From Diplolepis rosae (lineage: Eukaryota; Arthropoda; Insecta; Hymenoptera; Diplolepididae), in NCBI GenBank assembly GCA_030998225.1, contig JAPYXD010000680.1, forward strand, positions 13,082,001 to 13,146,000: a DNA stretch of 64,000 bases. Direction: 5' to 3'. Every line of letters starts with the position of its first letter. Positions within the stretch are counted from its first letter, which is position 1. Both the position numbers and the translations under genes were made by a program. The notes under the pieces were generated by a model that was not told the DNA's origin, did not search any database, and saw nothing but the letters and a program-made list of their open reading frames with translations. Below are positions 45,676-58,514 of the stretch, in pieces.

Positions 45676-47989
45676 AGAAATTCTTTCAAAAAGCAGACGA
45701 ATTTTTCAAGGTTTGCGGAAAATTTGTATAGTATTTTGAATACGTAGCATGGATTTTTTAAGTATAATGCTCATTTTAAACTTGAGTTAACTTGTCATTG
45801 CCATTGACGGTAAGCAATTCATGACCAAACGGTGAAACTGATTAATTATTTATTTATAACTAGACGGTCAAGCAACCTAAAACTTTGCAGGTGTATTCTA
45901 AAATAATCAAAGAAGCTATAATAAAAATTTCAGCTTTTTAGCATGGATTTCATTTCACGATATAACCACCTTAAAGATCTTCTCGAGGAGAAGAACCAGA
46001 CAGATCTTCTGACCAGAGAGAAAGAAATAAAGACCTTGTGAACCTATAGGCGAGGACTTACCAGGAATGTGGTGCGTTAGAAACTCAGCTTCTTCTAGAG
46101 ATTGGCTTTATTTTCACAGGCTTTTGTCGGTAGGCGGAATTTAAGTTGTCGATATTCTTTTCAATAATGTAAGAAAGTATCGAGAATTTGAATTTTCCTT
46201 GCAGGAGCATTTACTTCAGTCTATTGGGATCAAATTAATAACTCCCTATTAAAATAAACTGTAATTGTATTTTGTATGTTTTTAATTGGTTTTGATTGGT
46301 TTTGATTGCAGTCGACCGGCAATCGAAAGACCTGGGCTCAAATTCCAGCGCAGTCGAAAGCGCCTTTTTTCACAGAAAGATTTCAAATTCTTTAAAATTG
46401 GAATTTATTTGCATTATTTGCGATATAAGAGTTTGAAATTGACTACGAGGACACCTGTCGACAACGTATCCTATCTGATACGCGACTGGTGATCCTCCGA
46501 TAATGTAGGCAGTGACAAACATTTCAAACAACTAATTAATGAAATATAATAACGTGGAACAGCAGTATGCTAAAAATTCAAGATTTTTTAAAAATTAGTA
46601 AACTTTTATTCGTGCCCAAGGCGCAGATTACTTTCATTCGTTCCTGCGTGGACGGGTAGGTAGTGTAACGAGTTTTGTGACTCACGGTTTACCGAACTCT
46701 CGATTAAAGCGTAGAGTAGAATAAACGGAAGGCTCTAGTATTTTTGTGATTGAATACAAGATTGGTGTTTTATAATTATACTACGAGTAATAATATATAT
46801 TTTTAGAAATCGTAAATACGCGCTTTCATACTTCACTTTGCACTTCTGAATTTTACTGAACTGTGAGTCATTCTTGAACATTTGATACATCACAAATAAT
46901 TAGAGTGATACTAAATAATTTCTAACTTGTCCATGTGTCCCAACTCTGCTCGAAAGTTGAGAAAAATTATTGCAAATATTTTCCTCCATGTTTGAATGCA
47001 GTTATCTGTTTTCAAATAAAACGTATCGGGACTAAATTTCCGAGAAATGCACTTACACTGGTTTCATCTCGCTGTATTTTTTATAATAGAGACATTATCG
47101 AGCTCATATTTTTCAAAAAGTTCGACAATAATCTAACGGCCATAGAGAACCCAGAAATTTTCTTGTGGATGAAACTTCCGTTGACACTTTTTTAATGTGA
47201 AACTCGATAAAAATGTTTTTTCATTCGAATCAAAAACAGATTTTTCAATAATGAGATTTCACGGTCTTTATTTTTTTTGCAAAAACTATTCGTTCGATTT
47301 TTTTAAGCGTGAACGGAGAGTAATACTTGCTTATTGCATACAAGCGCTTAAATGGGAAATTATATGTGTATAAATTAATCACAAGACATAGATATAAATG
47401 ATGCAACTTATCTATTTATTAACATTATTATTATTACAGCTGAGAACTTTAAAATTAACGTTTACCCATCACCAACTTTATTCAACTAAATATGTGTTTA
47501 AATTTTATATGTTATAAGAAAAGTATTATATGTTATATTAAATATTAATAATATCGTATAAATAAAATAATAATAAATAAAATAATAGATATGTTTTTGA
47601 AGTGTTTCTAGTCCAGTTTTAATGCCAAGGTCATTCATTGTGATGTTGAGGGAATCTGCAATATAAAAAAATATCAAAATTATTTATTTTTAAATCAATT
47701 GAAGGGTGGTAATGTAAAACAAGGTGAGGAACAGTGTTTTAGTATAAAATGTTTTGCCAGAAAATCCTTAACAATTTGAATACCTATTTGACCTGCCATG
47801 AGGAAAGGGACCTAAGGCTGCAAAAATCAATTTTTGGGCTTTTGCATCTATAAGTAGTTCTTAATGTGTTTTTAGTCTTGAAATCAAAATCACTTTATTT
47901 ATAATAAAATTTTTGGAAAAAATGTTCAATGTAAAATCATGTGTTTTCAAGACTTAAAAAAGTAGAATTATGTACAGCGTGCGTTCGTA
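45676..47989. other. AT-rich spacer
   Basis: This region contains a fragment at 46614 resembling the terminus of the TA-flanked MITE family (CGTGCCCAAGGCGCAGA) and a weak tRNA B-box-like GGGCTCAAATTCC at 46335. A plus-strand frame at 46935-47195 has no recognisable domain. No gene is supported. Confidence 0.4.
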
Positions 47990-48420
47990 ATATGGAGGGT
48001 GGTATCCAGAGAGAAAATCAACTTTGGGCCATCCTTATCCCCATTAATAATAATAATCTAGGAAAAAAATGCTTGTATCTATTTTAAAACATCAACTTGG
48101 GTCCTATTGGGCCCACTCTGTGATCTAGGCTAAATCGGGACCTAGATAAAAACCCATTATGCATCATTCGTAGAAGTAAAGTCATTCTGAGCATGCGTTT
48201 GAAATATCTAGGGAGGTATTCAATTAGAAAAAATAACTTTGGGCCATTGAGGCCCAAACTGTCCCTTAGATCCGAAACAACCTCCATGTTTGAATAGAGA
48301 AAATCGTCCGAAATAAAAGTCCAGAATAAAAAATACGTGTTTCTACTTTTATAAATTAATTTGGGCCCCATGGAACCCAAACTGGTTCGAAAATTTCTCA
48401 TCTACTTGTTTTAAAACAAG
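47990..48420. repeat. Degenerate tandem repeat with TTGGGYCC-RRCCCAAACTG units
   Basis: Four diverged units near 48020, 48095, 48235 and 48355 each carry a GGGCC/GGCCC core and runs such as GAACCCAAACTGG. The minus-strand frame of 105 codons at 48084-48401 simply translates these units (LGSMGPKL, LGLNGPKL, VGPIGPKL). I regard it as a repeat, not a proven gene. Confidence 0.5.
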
Positions 48421-48977
48421 AAATGTAATAAACACATTTTATATAAAAAAAATATTCAGATGAGAATTTGTAAAAGTTTTCCCAGTAAATAATTTTTTAT
48501 TACAAAGATTTAGAATAGTTTGCCTGAAAAGTGGAATTTGATTACTGAATTTTTCCAAGTTTTGAAGCATGCTACAATAAAAGAGTTAAAAATGTACAAA
48601 TCAAGGCAGCATTCAGATTCTTCATCTCTGCCGACTTATAAAATTTACTCTGATAAACGTTTATTGAAGTTAAATATAGATATATATAGGCGACAGTTGC
48701 TGTCTCGTTATTTTTGAAGAATATTACATGAGCAGAAATTTTAAGAGAGACCGTACTACTGCCTGTTGAAGTCATACGCTCGATGCCTATTTTACTCAAC
48801 TTTCGTTTGAAGCTCCTTCAGCGTCGGTGATATACATTTCACTTCAATCCACTGACGCATATTGATGCCTTGTTGGCGAACACGTTTTGCTCAACTCCTC
48901 ACTATTCCCTATGTAACGCTTATTATTATCCACTTTGGGTGAATTAGATATTTATCAAATTCATTTCACTCGACTAC

Positions 48978-49228
48978 GCGGAAAAAAATAGTCGAGTAAA
49001 GTTTATAGAACAGTTCAAGAGTTAGGGATACAGACATTTACGGAACAGAGTTCTGAAAAATGTATAGAACTTTTCAGTATAAAGTGCAGAACATTCAGGA
49101 AAAACTATTGAAAATTCTACATTAATTACGAAAAGTTCTATAAATTTTGCAGAATTTTGTTCCGCAAATGCCTGTATCCTTAACTCTTAATAGTTCTATA
49201 AACTGTATTGAACTATTTTTTTCTGTGA
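48978..49228. mobile_element. Hairpin MITE
   Basis: The left arm (AAAAAAATAGTCGAGTAAAG onward) pairs with the right arm, which ends AACTATTTTTTTCTG, over about 100 bp each. CAGAACATT and GTTCTATA blocks lie inside. Further out, TCATTTCACTCGA (48960) and TCGAGTGAAATGA (49278) suggest that it sits within another inverted repeat. Confidence 0.7.
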
Positions 49229-50510
49229 AGGATTTAAAAGATGTTGAAATGTCCTTATGTCCGAAGTATAACCGACACATTCGAGTGAAATGACTCCAAC
49301 AATTTTTCTCCGCGTAGAGTTTTTGGAAAGCTTAAAGATGAGCACTTAAGCATTCCATCTGAAGAGAAACTTAATAATACTTTATCATAAAGCAATCATA
49401 AAATTGGCGTGTTTTATGCCTCCATAGGAAAACGTCAAAAGGCGCATTCTGAGCGGTGTGTTGAGAAGTGACAAACAAGGGCTCTACAGGCATTGTGTGA
49501 CATCGGAGTTAAAAAAAGAGCTAGATTTATGCGTGTCTCCATATTTTCTTAATGCTCGAGACAAAACGACTTTTACAAAAATCGAATGATAAATTTATAG
49601 TAGACTGGCAAGTTCATGTTTTTAAGGAGAAGTGTAGCATGCTTCTATGGAACGTTACCAAAGTACAGTAAAACCTATTGTAGAAGACTCTCTCCTAGCG
49701 AACATTCCACTTTGTCGCTTTATGCGTTCGTTTGACCAAAAATTCAATGTAGCGACGTTAGTGACGCAGTAAAGATTCTAGCCTCCCAGCTGTAATTATT
49801 TAACAATATTCAGTATAACATTATTTTCCATCATCACACAGAGGTATAGATGCGTTAAGTGGCGATGAATATCAATGCATCGCAAGATTGAAATTTACTC
49901 AGTTAAAGTAAATCATGTACAAAGGCAACAAGAACTCTTCGGGGTAATCGTCCCGGATACAAGAAACAAAATCTACGATTTGGAATTTGAATCGGTCATA
50001 AAAGAAAACTAATGAATATTTTTTCAAATGTATAGTTTCATTAGAATGATTGAACCTTTCCATTTGAGAATGAAGCACAACATTATTTAAATGACTACCA
50101 TGGCTGGCCTTGCAGTACCCCATTCGATCAACCTAATTTTTCAGTACATTTTCGATTGTTTGGGCAAAAGGTCAATACGGTAATTAAGCAAAATTGCCGC
50201 ATTTGGGGCTCGAAAAATCCAAACTTCATCATTGAGAAACTGATCCGTCCACAATGAGTGACTGTTTGGTGCGGATTTTGGTACGGTGGCATCATTGGGC
50301 CATTTTTCTTCGAAAATGAGCAAGGATATACCGTTACGGTCAATGGTCAGCATTACCGTCCCATATTTAACGAATTTTTGTTTCCAAAAATTGAAGAGGA
50401 TGACACGGACGACATTATGTTTTAACAGGACGAGGCCACTTGTCACACAGCCAACGTAACAATCAATATTTTTGCACCGTTTTCGAAAATTGAATAATCA
50501 GCCGAAATTA

Positions 50511-51728
50511 ACACGTGGATCAATAATTCCCGGGAATGACACATAGATGGCGTCGCCAACAAAAGTTCTATATGATTTTTCATGAGTACCAACCTTCAAA
50601 AGATACTTGTCAAAATTTCATGTCAATCTGATGTTTGGTCCACGAATTACAGTGATTTAAGTGACGCTAGTCTTGATATTCTCAAAACAATTGATTCGAA
50701 ACAATTTCGTGTGTTGATTTACCATTGCTTTTTGATTAAAAAAAAAACACAGTGCGAGCTCAGCAGTGGCTTGAAAAGTGCTACGGGGACACTGCTCCAT
50801 CAAAAACAACCATTTGTCGGTGGTATGCTGAGTTTAAACGTGGTCGTACAGACACTGAAGATGGTGAACGCTCCGGTCGGCCAAATGAGGTAGTTACACC
50901 GGAAACCATTAAAAAAGTCCACAAAATCGTCTTCGGAAACCGTAAATTAAAATTGCGTGAGATAGCTGACACCTTAAAGATATCATACGGCAGTGTGTAC
51001 GCTATTTTGCATGAACATTTGTCTATGAGGAAGTTGTTGGCAAAGTGGGTGTCGCGTTTGCTCATGGTCGATCAAAAACTACAACTTGTCGTTGATTCCG
51101 AGCGCTATTTGGAGTTGTTTCGCCGAAATAAACCGAATTTTTTGCGTCGGTATGAGACAATGGACGAAACCTGGATCCATCACTACACTCCGGAGTCAAA
51201 GCGGTCGTCAGCCGAGTGGACTGCAGTCGGTGAGAAGCGTCCCAAGCGACCAAAAACGCAAATGTGGGCCGGTAAGGTTGGGGCCTCAGTATTTTGGGAT
51301 GCTCATGGAGTTTTGTTCATCGATGAGAAACGGCTATAAATGAAGAAGAAAAAAGTGCTCTTTCACCAAGACAATGCGCCGTGTCGCAAGTCGCTCGCTA
51401 CCATGGCGAAATTGAATGAATTGAGCTTCGAATTACTTCCGCACCCACCATATTCACCGGACCTGGCCCCCGGCGACTACTACCTGTTTGCAGACCTCAG
51501 AAAAATGCTCCAAGGAAAGAGATTCTACTCCAACGAGGAAGTCATCACCAAAACGAACGCTTATTTCGAGGCCAAAGATAAATCGTTCTACTAGAAAGGT
51601 ATTGTAATGTTAGAGAAGCGCTGGACTGATTGTGTTGCTTTTGAACGACTATGTTGATGAATAAAGTCGAATTTTGCCAAAAAAATGTGTTGTTCCTAGT
51701 TAGTCCCGGGACTTATTGATCCACGTGT
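50511..51728 (+). mobile_element. Irritans-type mariner with intact ends
   Basis: TA lies at 50509-50510 and 51729-51730. The inverted ends are ACACGTGGATCAATAATTCC at the left and the complement of ACACGTGGATCAATAAGTCC at the right. The length is 1218 bp, slightly short because about 100 bp of the catalytic domain are deleted. It is the best-preserved transposon of the window, so probably among the youngest. Confidence 0.92.
50690..51594 (+). pseudogene. Mariner transposase, irritans type
   Basis: The N-terminal KQFRVLIYHCFLIKKK is separated by a frameshift from QQWLEKCYGDTAPSKTTICR. The frame then runs through LREIADTLKIS and MDETWIHHYTPES (first Asp) to FWDAHGVLFIDEKRL and a TAA at 51337-51339. 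A small deletion brings MKKKKVLFHQDNAPC (second Asp) adjacent, and PPYSPDLAPGDYYLF (third Asp) follows. The last frame ends at EAKDKSFY. All three catalytic Asp residues are present, but the product is split. Confidence 0.88.
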
Positions 51729-52172
51729 TATGTTGTCAATTGGCTGCCTCGGAGCTGTGATTTGACTCCGTTGGACTATTTTTTGTAGGGAGCCGTTAAG
51801 GACAAGTGTTACGCTAACCATCTAGAGACGATTGAAGCCTTGATACACGAAACATAAGTTGCCATTAATGGGATTCAAGCCCAAGCAATCGAAAATGTAA
51901 TGAAAAATTGGGTTGATCGAATGGGGTACTGTAAGGCCAGCCGTGGCAGTCATTTAAATGATGTTTTGTTTCATTCTTGAATGGAAAGGTTCAATCTTGC
52001 TAATGAAACTATACTTTTGAAAAAATATCTATAAGTTTTTTTTATAGCCGATTCAATTCCAAATGTTAGATGGCCCACCCTGTATAAACAGGAGAAATAC
52101 ACAATGTCTTCATTCACAACTATGTCAGCTGCAGTGTATGTAAATACCGTAGTTATAACAATAGATTTATAG

Positions 52173-52427
52173 CGTTATGGAGGCTGGAAGCCGGCAACAG
52201 TCGCCCAAAGTTACGTCAAAGAATTTACCGAATACAAGAAGAAGGCCGCGAAAAGAATTTCCAAAGCCATAGCATGTTCTGTAAATGTCAACTCATCTGA
52301 TTCTGAGATTATCCTTACGAAGAAAGCAAAAATGACCAAATTTAATAAATGCCTTCTAACAAATTATTTTCATCCATTCAATCAAATATTTTTCCTGGGT
52401 GTTCTTGTAGATATCCTTTATGCCTAG
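52173..52427 (+). pseudogene. Tyrosine recombinase C-terminal fragment
   Basis: The plus strand reads RYGGWKPATVAQSYVKEF followed by a basic stretch (YKKKAAKRIS) and ends at TAG 52425-52427. GGWKS-TVAE-YI with the catalytic Tyr is the box II end of tyrosine recombinases of the Crypton/DIRS type, as seen in insect genomes. The codon before Arg is TAG where Lys is expected, so it is broken. Its last third lies in the duplicated block, and copy 1 begins with the same codons at 1-40. Confidence 0.55.
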
Positions 52428-54308
52428 TATAATAAGCTGGCGCAGTTATATCTTATTTATATTTATCAGAGAACACTTCTTCAGACAAAATTGTTCATGA
52501 AATTTAGAAAAATAACATAGAAATTCAATTGAAAAGACACATACTCAGACGACACAGGGGAAAAATCCTGGGTTTAGTCACATGATATATGTAGTTGAAA
52601 TTGTCCTTAACTACTTTTTGTTGTTGAATTGAAAATCAAATTCATAAAATCACTACTTGGAACATTGTATATTTCATAGTGCTTATTTTGAAAATCCGAT
52701 TTTCGGTACCTGTAGAGCGGGTAAAAAGCTGCGATTTCCAACCCTAGGGTTGAAACTTTAAAAGTAGAGTATAGTTGTGTCTCACACAAACCAACGGACA
52801 ACTCTAACGGTGGAATCGTTCCGCAAATGGTGAAACACTGCACTGCCTTCAATGATAGGTATTATGTGTTTGTTAGTTATTAATGCTAAAAACTAAAATT
52901 ATTGTATATCTTCATTACCTTTCAACATCAATTTTAACGTAGAATAAGGATATAAATAAGTTAGATATTTATTTTGTCACTTTCATGAGTTATATTGCTA
53001 CTTCACACTAGGTCTACGCTAGGGTTAGCCATGAGAACTCAAGGTTTCAAGTTCTCATAGCAAGGTTTTTAGAGTTAAGGACGATTTCAACGACGTTAAC
53101 TAGTCATCACGACCAGGTATTCAGAATATGGCTACCGTGGCTACAAATCACGTTGCTGCAGTCATGGTTCAAGTAACGACAACAAGTCTCCCTCGTTCCA
53201 GTCACTCCTTTTTCCTAACTACATTTTTCCTAGTCATTATGGCCAGGTGCTATTTTTCTCTGTGCAGTATTACACACTCAAAAAGATATTAAATCAATCC
53301 AATCAAACTTAGGTCCGGTCAAAAAAACATTTCTATAAATTCCGAATAGGTATAATCATGTAGGAACCTACATAGGCGTTACGTATATGGAATTTGTCCT
53401 GGGAATGTTGAAGGGAACTACTCACGTCATTACATGATAGAACTATTAAGCAGGGAACTCCTGCATAAGTTCCTGCATTCCTTGACTCAATCACATATAC
53501 TTAGCACCTGAGTAGGTTCCTAAATGGGGATTTGCAGCAGGCAAATATTAAATGGTTGACCAAATTCTTGGTTGATTCAATCAAAGAAATTATTTCATGC
53601 ATAAAAATATTATATTGAACTTCAAGGGACAAAAGGGATTTTGAGTTTAGTTTTTACTTCCTAAAGACAGTTTTCACTCCCGCTGTTCCTCACTCCACTT
53701 TTAGTTTTGTCTCTTCTTATAAGTATGCTAAACTCGCAAAGTTCATACCTGCATGATAAAAAATATTGTGTGTGCCATAAGAAAATAGTCATTATTAGTA
53801 TCGTGTGATTAATTAAAATAATTTTAATTAAAAAATAATGAAGCCTCTTGTCCAATGACTTGCTCGATGTTTTTAATCATGCAGGTATGCATTTCACGAG
53901 TTTATCATACTCATAAAAAGGGACGAATCTACGAGTGAAATGAGGAATAGCGGGAATGAAAACTGTTCATAGGAAATAAATATAATGATTTATGGTAAGT
54001 CTAGCTTACATGCATTGTCACCATTATTTCAACTTCCTAGGGACTGTTTTATTCTCGCTACTTTCTACGAAGCAAAAAACGTAGATTTTTTCCATGCCTT
54101 ACAAGCATAAAAAATCCAAATTCATACCTGCTTAGGAAAAAATATTGTTGTTTTTTGCATACGATTAAATTAAGGAAAACGAATATTTAACTCAATTTAA
54201 TTACATATGATTTGCCTCAACTTCATGACAACGTCTTAACATAAGGCAATCAAACCAAACAAAAATAGTAAATCTAACCGAACTTGCCTTTTTCTCAAAG
54301 TTTACGTA

Positions 54309-54464
54309 TTATTGTAAAAGTTTCTGTTCGTCAGCTTTACTAATCGCTACAAAATTATAGCTATTAACATCACTTGCATCATGATTCGGTAGTACAGCAT
54401 TAACATTTATGTCAGAAAATCCTGCAAGCCGTCTTTCAATTATTATGAGACTGCCCTTGCGTAT
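54309..54464 (-). CDS. Serine protease homologue terminal exon (copy 2)
   Basis: This is the paralogue of 2193-2348: 51 codons after a TTTCAG acceptor, ending in TAA at 54309-54311. It shares IRKGSLIIIERRLAGFSD with copy 1. The tail reads VAISKADEQKLLQ instead of VAIRVADKQALRQ, so the replacements cluster at the C terminus. The intron to the previous exon is about 2.2 kb here, because copy 2 lacks the nested insertion. Confidence 0.6.
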   Translation of the reverse strand: MRKGSLIIIERRLAGFSDINVNAVLPNHDASDVNSYNFVAISKADEQKLLQ

Positions 54465-55543
54465 CTGAAATAATTTTTAACTTTTATTTTTCAACTACCT
54501 GTGAAAGCACAAAGACAGTTAATGATTGAATTTCTTTATTGATTTTCCTTGACTGTCAGTGACCTCTGGACTGCCGTCCCAGGCAAATACTTTGTTAACT
54601 CAGTTTTTGACGAAATTAAGTTTTTATTACTTTTTATTTATTGGAAAAAAACTACATTTAATTCCTATTTTGAAATTAATATACGGCTATTAGTTTTTTT
54701 ATGATAATTTTTTTCCTTTTGACGGAGCAGTAGTACATTAAGGCGATTACCGCTTCCTTGGTTAGTATTTTAGACTAGCCAAAAACCTTGACTCTATTTT
54801 CTACTTGTTATTATTAAATATCTTGATTTTTCTTCACGGAATCAAATAGAATAGATCATTTTTACCGCAGAATTAGGCAAATACTGATAAAATTTGTATT
54901 TCTCCATTCAATATTAATTGGCGATTGTTTTTGTTGATTTTCTCCGTTTGGTTGAGAATTAAGTTAACAAGCTTTTTGGCTAGGACGACAGTGGATGTGT
55001 CTAAAGTTGAAGAAAATTTATTGACTATTTCAATCATTCCGTTTACTTTTCAATAAAATGTTCTGAAAAAGTTGTCGAAATTTTCATTCACTGCGAAACA
55101 TACGACTCGTCACTGAAAATTCTGACAACAGTCAATGAAAGTTTCGACAAAGGAGACCAGTCAAACAAAGTCCTATACTTTATACTTTATATTTTTTGTA
55201 AATGTAGCGAATAATGAATAGAAACAATTTTAGATTATTGCAAGTAAATAATGTTCACCACTGATGCGCATGTGCAGTTTCAGCGGAACATTGCATTTCC
55301 TACAATGTTCCACTAAATTCTATGGGAAACCTCAAAAGTTTGGATTATATTCTGTTGACAAAAAATATTGGGAATCAGTTTAAGAACTTTTAACTTTACT
55401 GATTTGTGAATAAACCTCAAAGAAACTTCCTAGTTTAAAATTGTCAAAGTTGGGAAATTGGATGACTATTGGATCAATACTATTTTCACTGAGTCCCTTT
55501 ACTGTCTGCCTGAGTCCTTTATATCTATTGCCTAATAAACATA

Positions 55544-56313
55544 CATTCTGTCAAATAAGTACTGGAAATTGATCAAAAATCACGCTTAAAGAAATTGTCA
55601 AAAATCTTTTTGACGCTAAGTTAGCACCACTGTCCTTTATACTGATGTGGAGTTCGAGCGCGATCTGTCATTTAGTTTGTTCACAGTGCTCGATGTTGTC
55701 AGTTTATCTGAAGTGTGTTTCGCGATTTTTCCAATGGATAAGAATATCGAAAAAAGAATTTGTCCTAAATTTGCATTGCAAATGGAATTTCGTGTGTGGC
55801 ATCGCTGAAAATGTTACAGAAGGCTTACGAGGAATCGACTTTATCAAAATCACGTTCATATGAGTGGTGCAGTGTATTCAGAAGCGGTCGAGATGTGGTG
55901 GATGATTTGCCTCGCTCTGGTCAGCCATCAACGTCTCCAACTGAAGTTAACATTGCTGAAGTGAAGTTTCTTCAAAAACTCAATTGTGTAAAGGCCAAAA
56001 CTCAATGAATATCATCGAACTACCACCGTATTCACCTGATATGGCTCAGGCCGATTTTTTTCTCTTTCTAAAACTCAATTTTTACCACTTCGAGGCACCC
56101 GCTTTCAGTCGATACGAGACATAAAGAATTCGCAGCGAGAACTGAAGTCGAGTCCGGTAAATGCGTTCAAAACATTTTTTGATGATTGGATTATTCTTCG
56201 GCATGAGTGTATTATTTCAGGAGGTGCCCACTGAAGGCGATAAAATAAATTTGGATGAATAATAAATAGTTTGTGTTTTATTGATCAATTCCAGATACTT
56301 TTTTAACGGAATG
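55544..56313 (+). mobile_element. Internally deleted mariner (copy 2)
   Basis: This is the counterpart of the mariner in copy 1 without the nested element: 770 bp, TA-flanked, with inverted ends TACTGGAAATTG and CAATTCCAGATACTT. Its remnant includes the N-terminal domain (SLKMLQKAYEESTLSKSRSY) and the C-terminal LPPYSPDMAQADFFL. It is a non-autonomous copy. Confidence 0.8.
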
Positions 56314-56684
56314 TAGAAATAACTGAAATAAAAATCTTATTCATTATTTCCATGACTACATATTTCACCTTCAATCAGGTTTCCTACTCAAGAATTTTAC
56401 TGGATTACGATGATTACTTTTATTAATTGAATTGAGATGATATGAAAGAGAAAGGACAAAAGTAGATTGGAGGAGATAGACGCGAATCTGAATGGACAAA
56501 GTGATAGAAAAAGATGAACGTAGATGGGCATGGATAGTAAAGTGATGTCAGTTTGCATTCTTCCCTCATTTGTTACACAATATACTACTTTCCACTCTTA
56601 ATTCTAATGTTTTTGTAAGGAAAATTTTGATTTATCTCAAGATTTTTATCAGTGATTTATTGTAACTCAATGTACTCAACTTAC

Positions 56685-56783
56685 AATATTTGGAGAGTCT
56701 GTACAGGTCCGATATTTTATTGTGTTCAAAGTATTTCCGGTTTTGTGAATTTTAGTGAGGAGTCCTTTAAAGACACCGTCCAT
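56685..56783 (-). CDS. Serine protease homologue penultimate exon (copy 2)
   Basis: This is the paralogue of 7860-7958, with the same 99-bp length, acceptor (TATATATTGCAG) and donor (ATT/GTAAGTTGAG). The central string KGLLTKIHKTGNTLNT is identical to copy 1, while both ends differ. It ends KYRTCTDSPNI. Confidence 0.58.
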
Positions 56784-57134
56784 CTGCAATATATAAAACA
56801 CGTTAAAATAAAAATGCTCATGGCTATAAAGGTAAATACATAGGTTTCTCAGCAAGTTTTGTCCTGTTGTCTGGACATTTTGAATTTAGCTGATTTTTTA
56901 TTTTTAATTAAATCTCTTTTCTCACAGTGTAGATATCTTACGTTTCGCAAAATGTTCCTTGTTTTAAAGTATAAATTTGCATTTTGAAGGACATAGATCA
57001 AGCTGACCACGTGACTTCATTGTCTAGATAGTTCGCTTTAGTTAAGATTTTTCAAAATTTTCGCAGTTACATATAAAACACTGCCACTTTTTTGCCAAGT
57101 GTAGACTGAATGTTTTAGACAATAATTATCTTAA

Positions 57135-57573
57135 CCCATTAATTCCCAAGGTTAGAAAATGAATCAGATTTAATGTTTTCACTAAATTTTATAACTGAAA
57201 ATATATTCAAATAACTATTTATCGAGTTGAAATAATTACATGTATGTATCTATTTTTTTACAAAAAGATTTTGCATGTATGCAACGTTGCGTAGACGCAA
57301 CAATAAGAAAATCAGGTGAATCTAACTTGATAATTTGGAAAATCCCATTGTATTCTGCGTCGGAAAATTGAATTGACAAAAATATACTAACGGAGATACC
57401 AAATTTTTTCATAGTTCATAAATTTTCAAAGCATAATCTTCATATTATATCGACGTATTTCATAAAAAATATAATTCTTATTCTGATAGGAATAATTTAT
57501 ACAAGTAAAGAAGCATATTTTTAGAAAAATAATTTGTAAATGATTCGTTTACATAACGTTGTGGACTAATGGG
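57135..57573. mobile_element. TTAA-flanked piggyBac-like MITE (copy 2)
   Basis: This is the copy-2 counterpart, with TTAA at 57131-57134 and 57574-57577. It has the same termini and is slightly shorter through a small internal deletion, so the insertion predates the duplication. Confidence 0.7.
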
Positions 57574-58514
57574 TTAAGAGCATTTAATACTATGATGAAA
57601 TAAGGAAATTTTATGTTTGACACACAGGAAAGAAGCTTGACACGACAGCTGTAGTCACTGAAAATTTTAAAAGAGATGAAGCCTGACATATAAGCATGGA
57701 TTATTTTTGGTCCGAATCATTAAAGAAAAATATTAATTTTCACAAAATATTTTGCCAATCTCTTCTTTCATTATCAAAACTAAAAATAATCAATTTTCAG
57801 TTCCATTTGCATTTATTTTAATCCTTCAAAAATGTGCGAATGATGATTTTAATTACATTAGATGTAAATAGGGTAACAAAAATTTACATAAAAATATCCA
57901 CACTGAAAAAATATGTTTTAGAGAGATAATTGATTCTGCATATGAAATACTGCTGGAAAATTGTTCTTTACGTTCCGAATCTTTTTTCGAGAATCACAAA
58001 AAGGTCTGTACTTTTTTGTACTTTTTTCATACAGTCATCGAAAAGTATGGGACCCCCCTTAATATTTTCAGTTACAATGCATATTCATTGAAAATTACCC
58101 CAATAATGATTATATAGGGGTGCTTAACGTAAAATTTTGCATTCGAACACATGTTCATACCATGTATAGCATACCATCCATAGTATATCGTGTATACCAT
58201 CGAATAGTACTTAATGACTTCTACAACTTTTATCAGGTTCATTCTCTTTGGAAATGCATTCTAACTGAAAACATGGGGGGAAGGAGTACTTTTCGATGAT
58301 CTTGTATATACAAAACTTTGTTCAGCGGTAGCTTATATCTAAGGCTGAGAAACAGTTCTGTAAACATTGTGAAACTTATTCTTTTGGTGTGAGATATTTC
58401 AAGGATATCCTTGGTATGTTTCATAAAATGTTATATTTTAGAAAAATTCTAGTATCATCTTAATATCCTAAAATCTTAGTATTTTGCAGTAATTTACTAG
58501 CTGCGTATTTATAC

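Larger units (their letters stand above)
50112..51985 (+). pseudogene. Tc1/mariner-superfamily transposase fragment, split
   Basis: The left part (50165-50508) reads NCRIWGSKNPNFIIEK, VTVWCGFWYGGIIGPFFFEN and QDEATCHTANVTI (an Asp motif). After the inserted mariner, 51731-51975 continues in broken frames with the L--RWTIFCREPLR region, QAIENVMKNWVDR-type text and the C terminus. The family is often annotated as Tc3-like transposase (VTVWCGFW-G--IGPYFFE). There are many stops. Confidence 0.72.
49970..52080 (+). mobile_element. Tc1-like element remnant with inverted copy of its 3-prime end
   Basis: The 3-prime part (51910-52080), including the transposase C terminus and the terminal repeat near GATGGCCCACCCTG, reappears in reverse complement at 49970-50165, directly next to the middle of the transposase. 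The original 5-prime end is missing. The result is a long-armed foldback. A younger mariner splits it at 50511-51728. Confidence 0.7.

Noticed and set aside
46290..46380. tRNA-like segment with a B-box-like GGGCTCAAATTCC
   Set aside because: No matching A box or cloverleaf could be drawn; it is at best a decayed SINE fragment.
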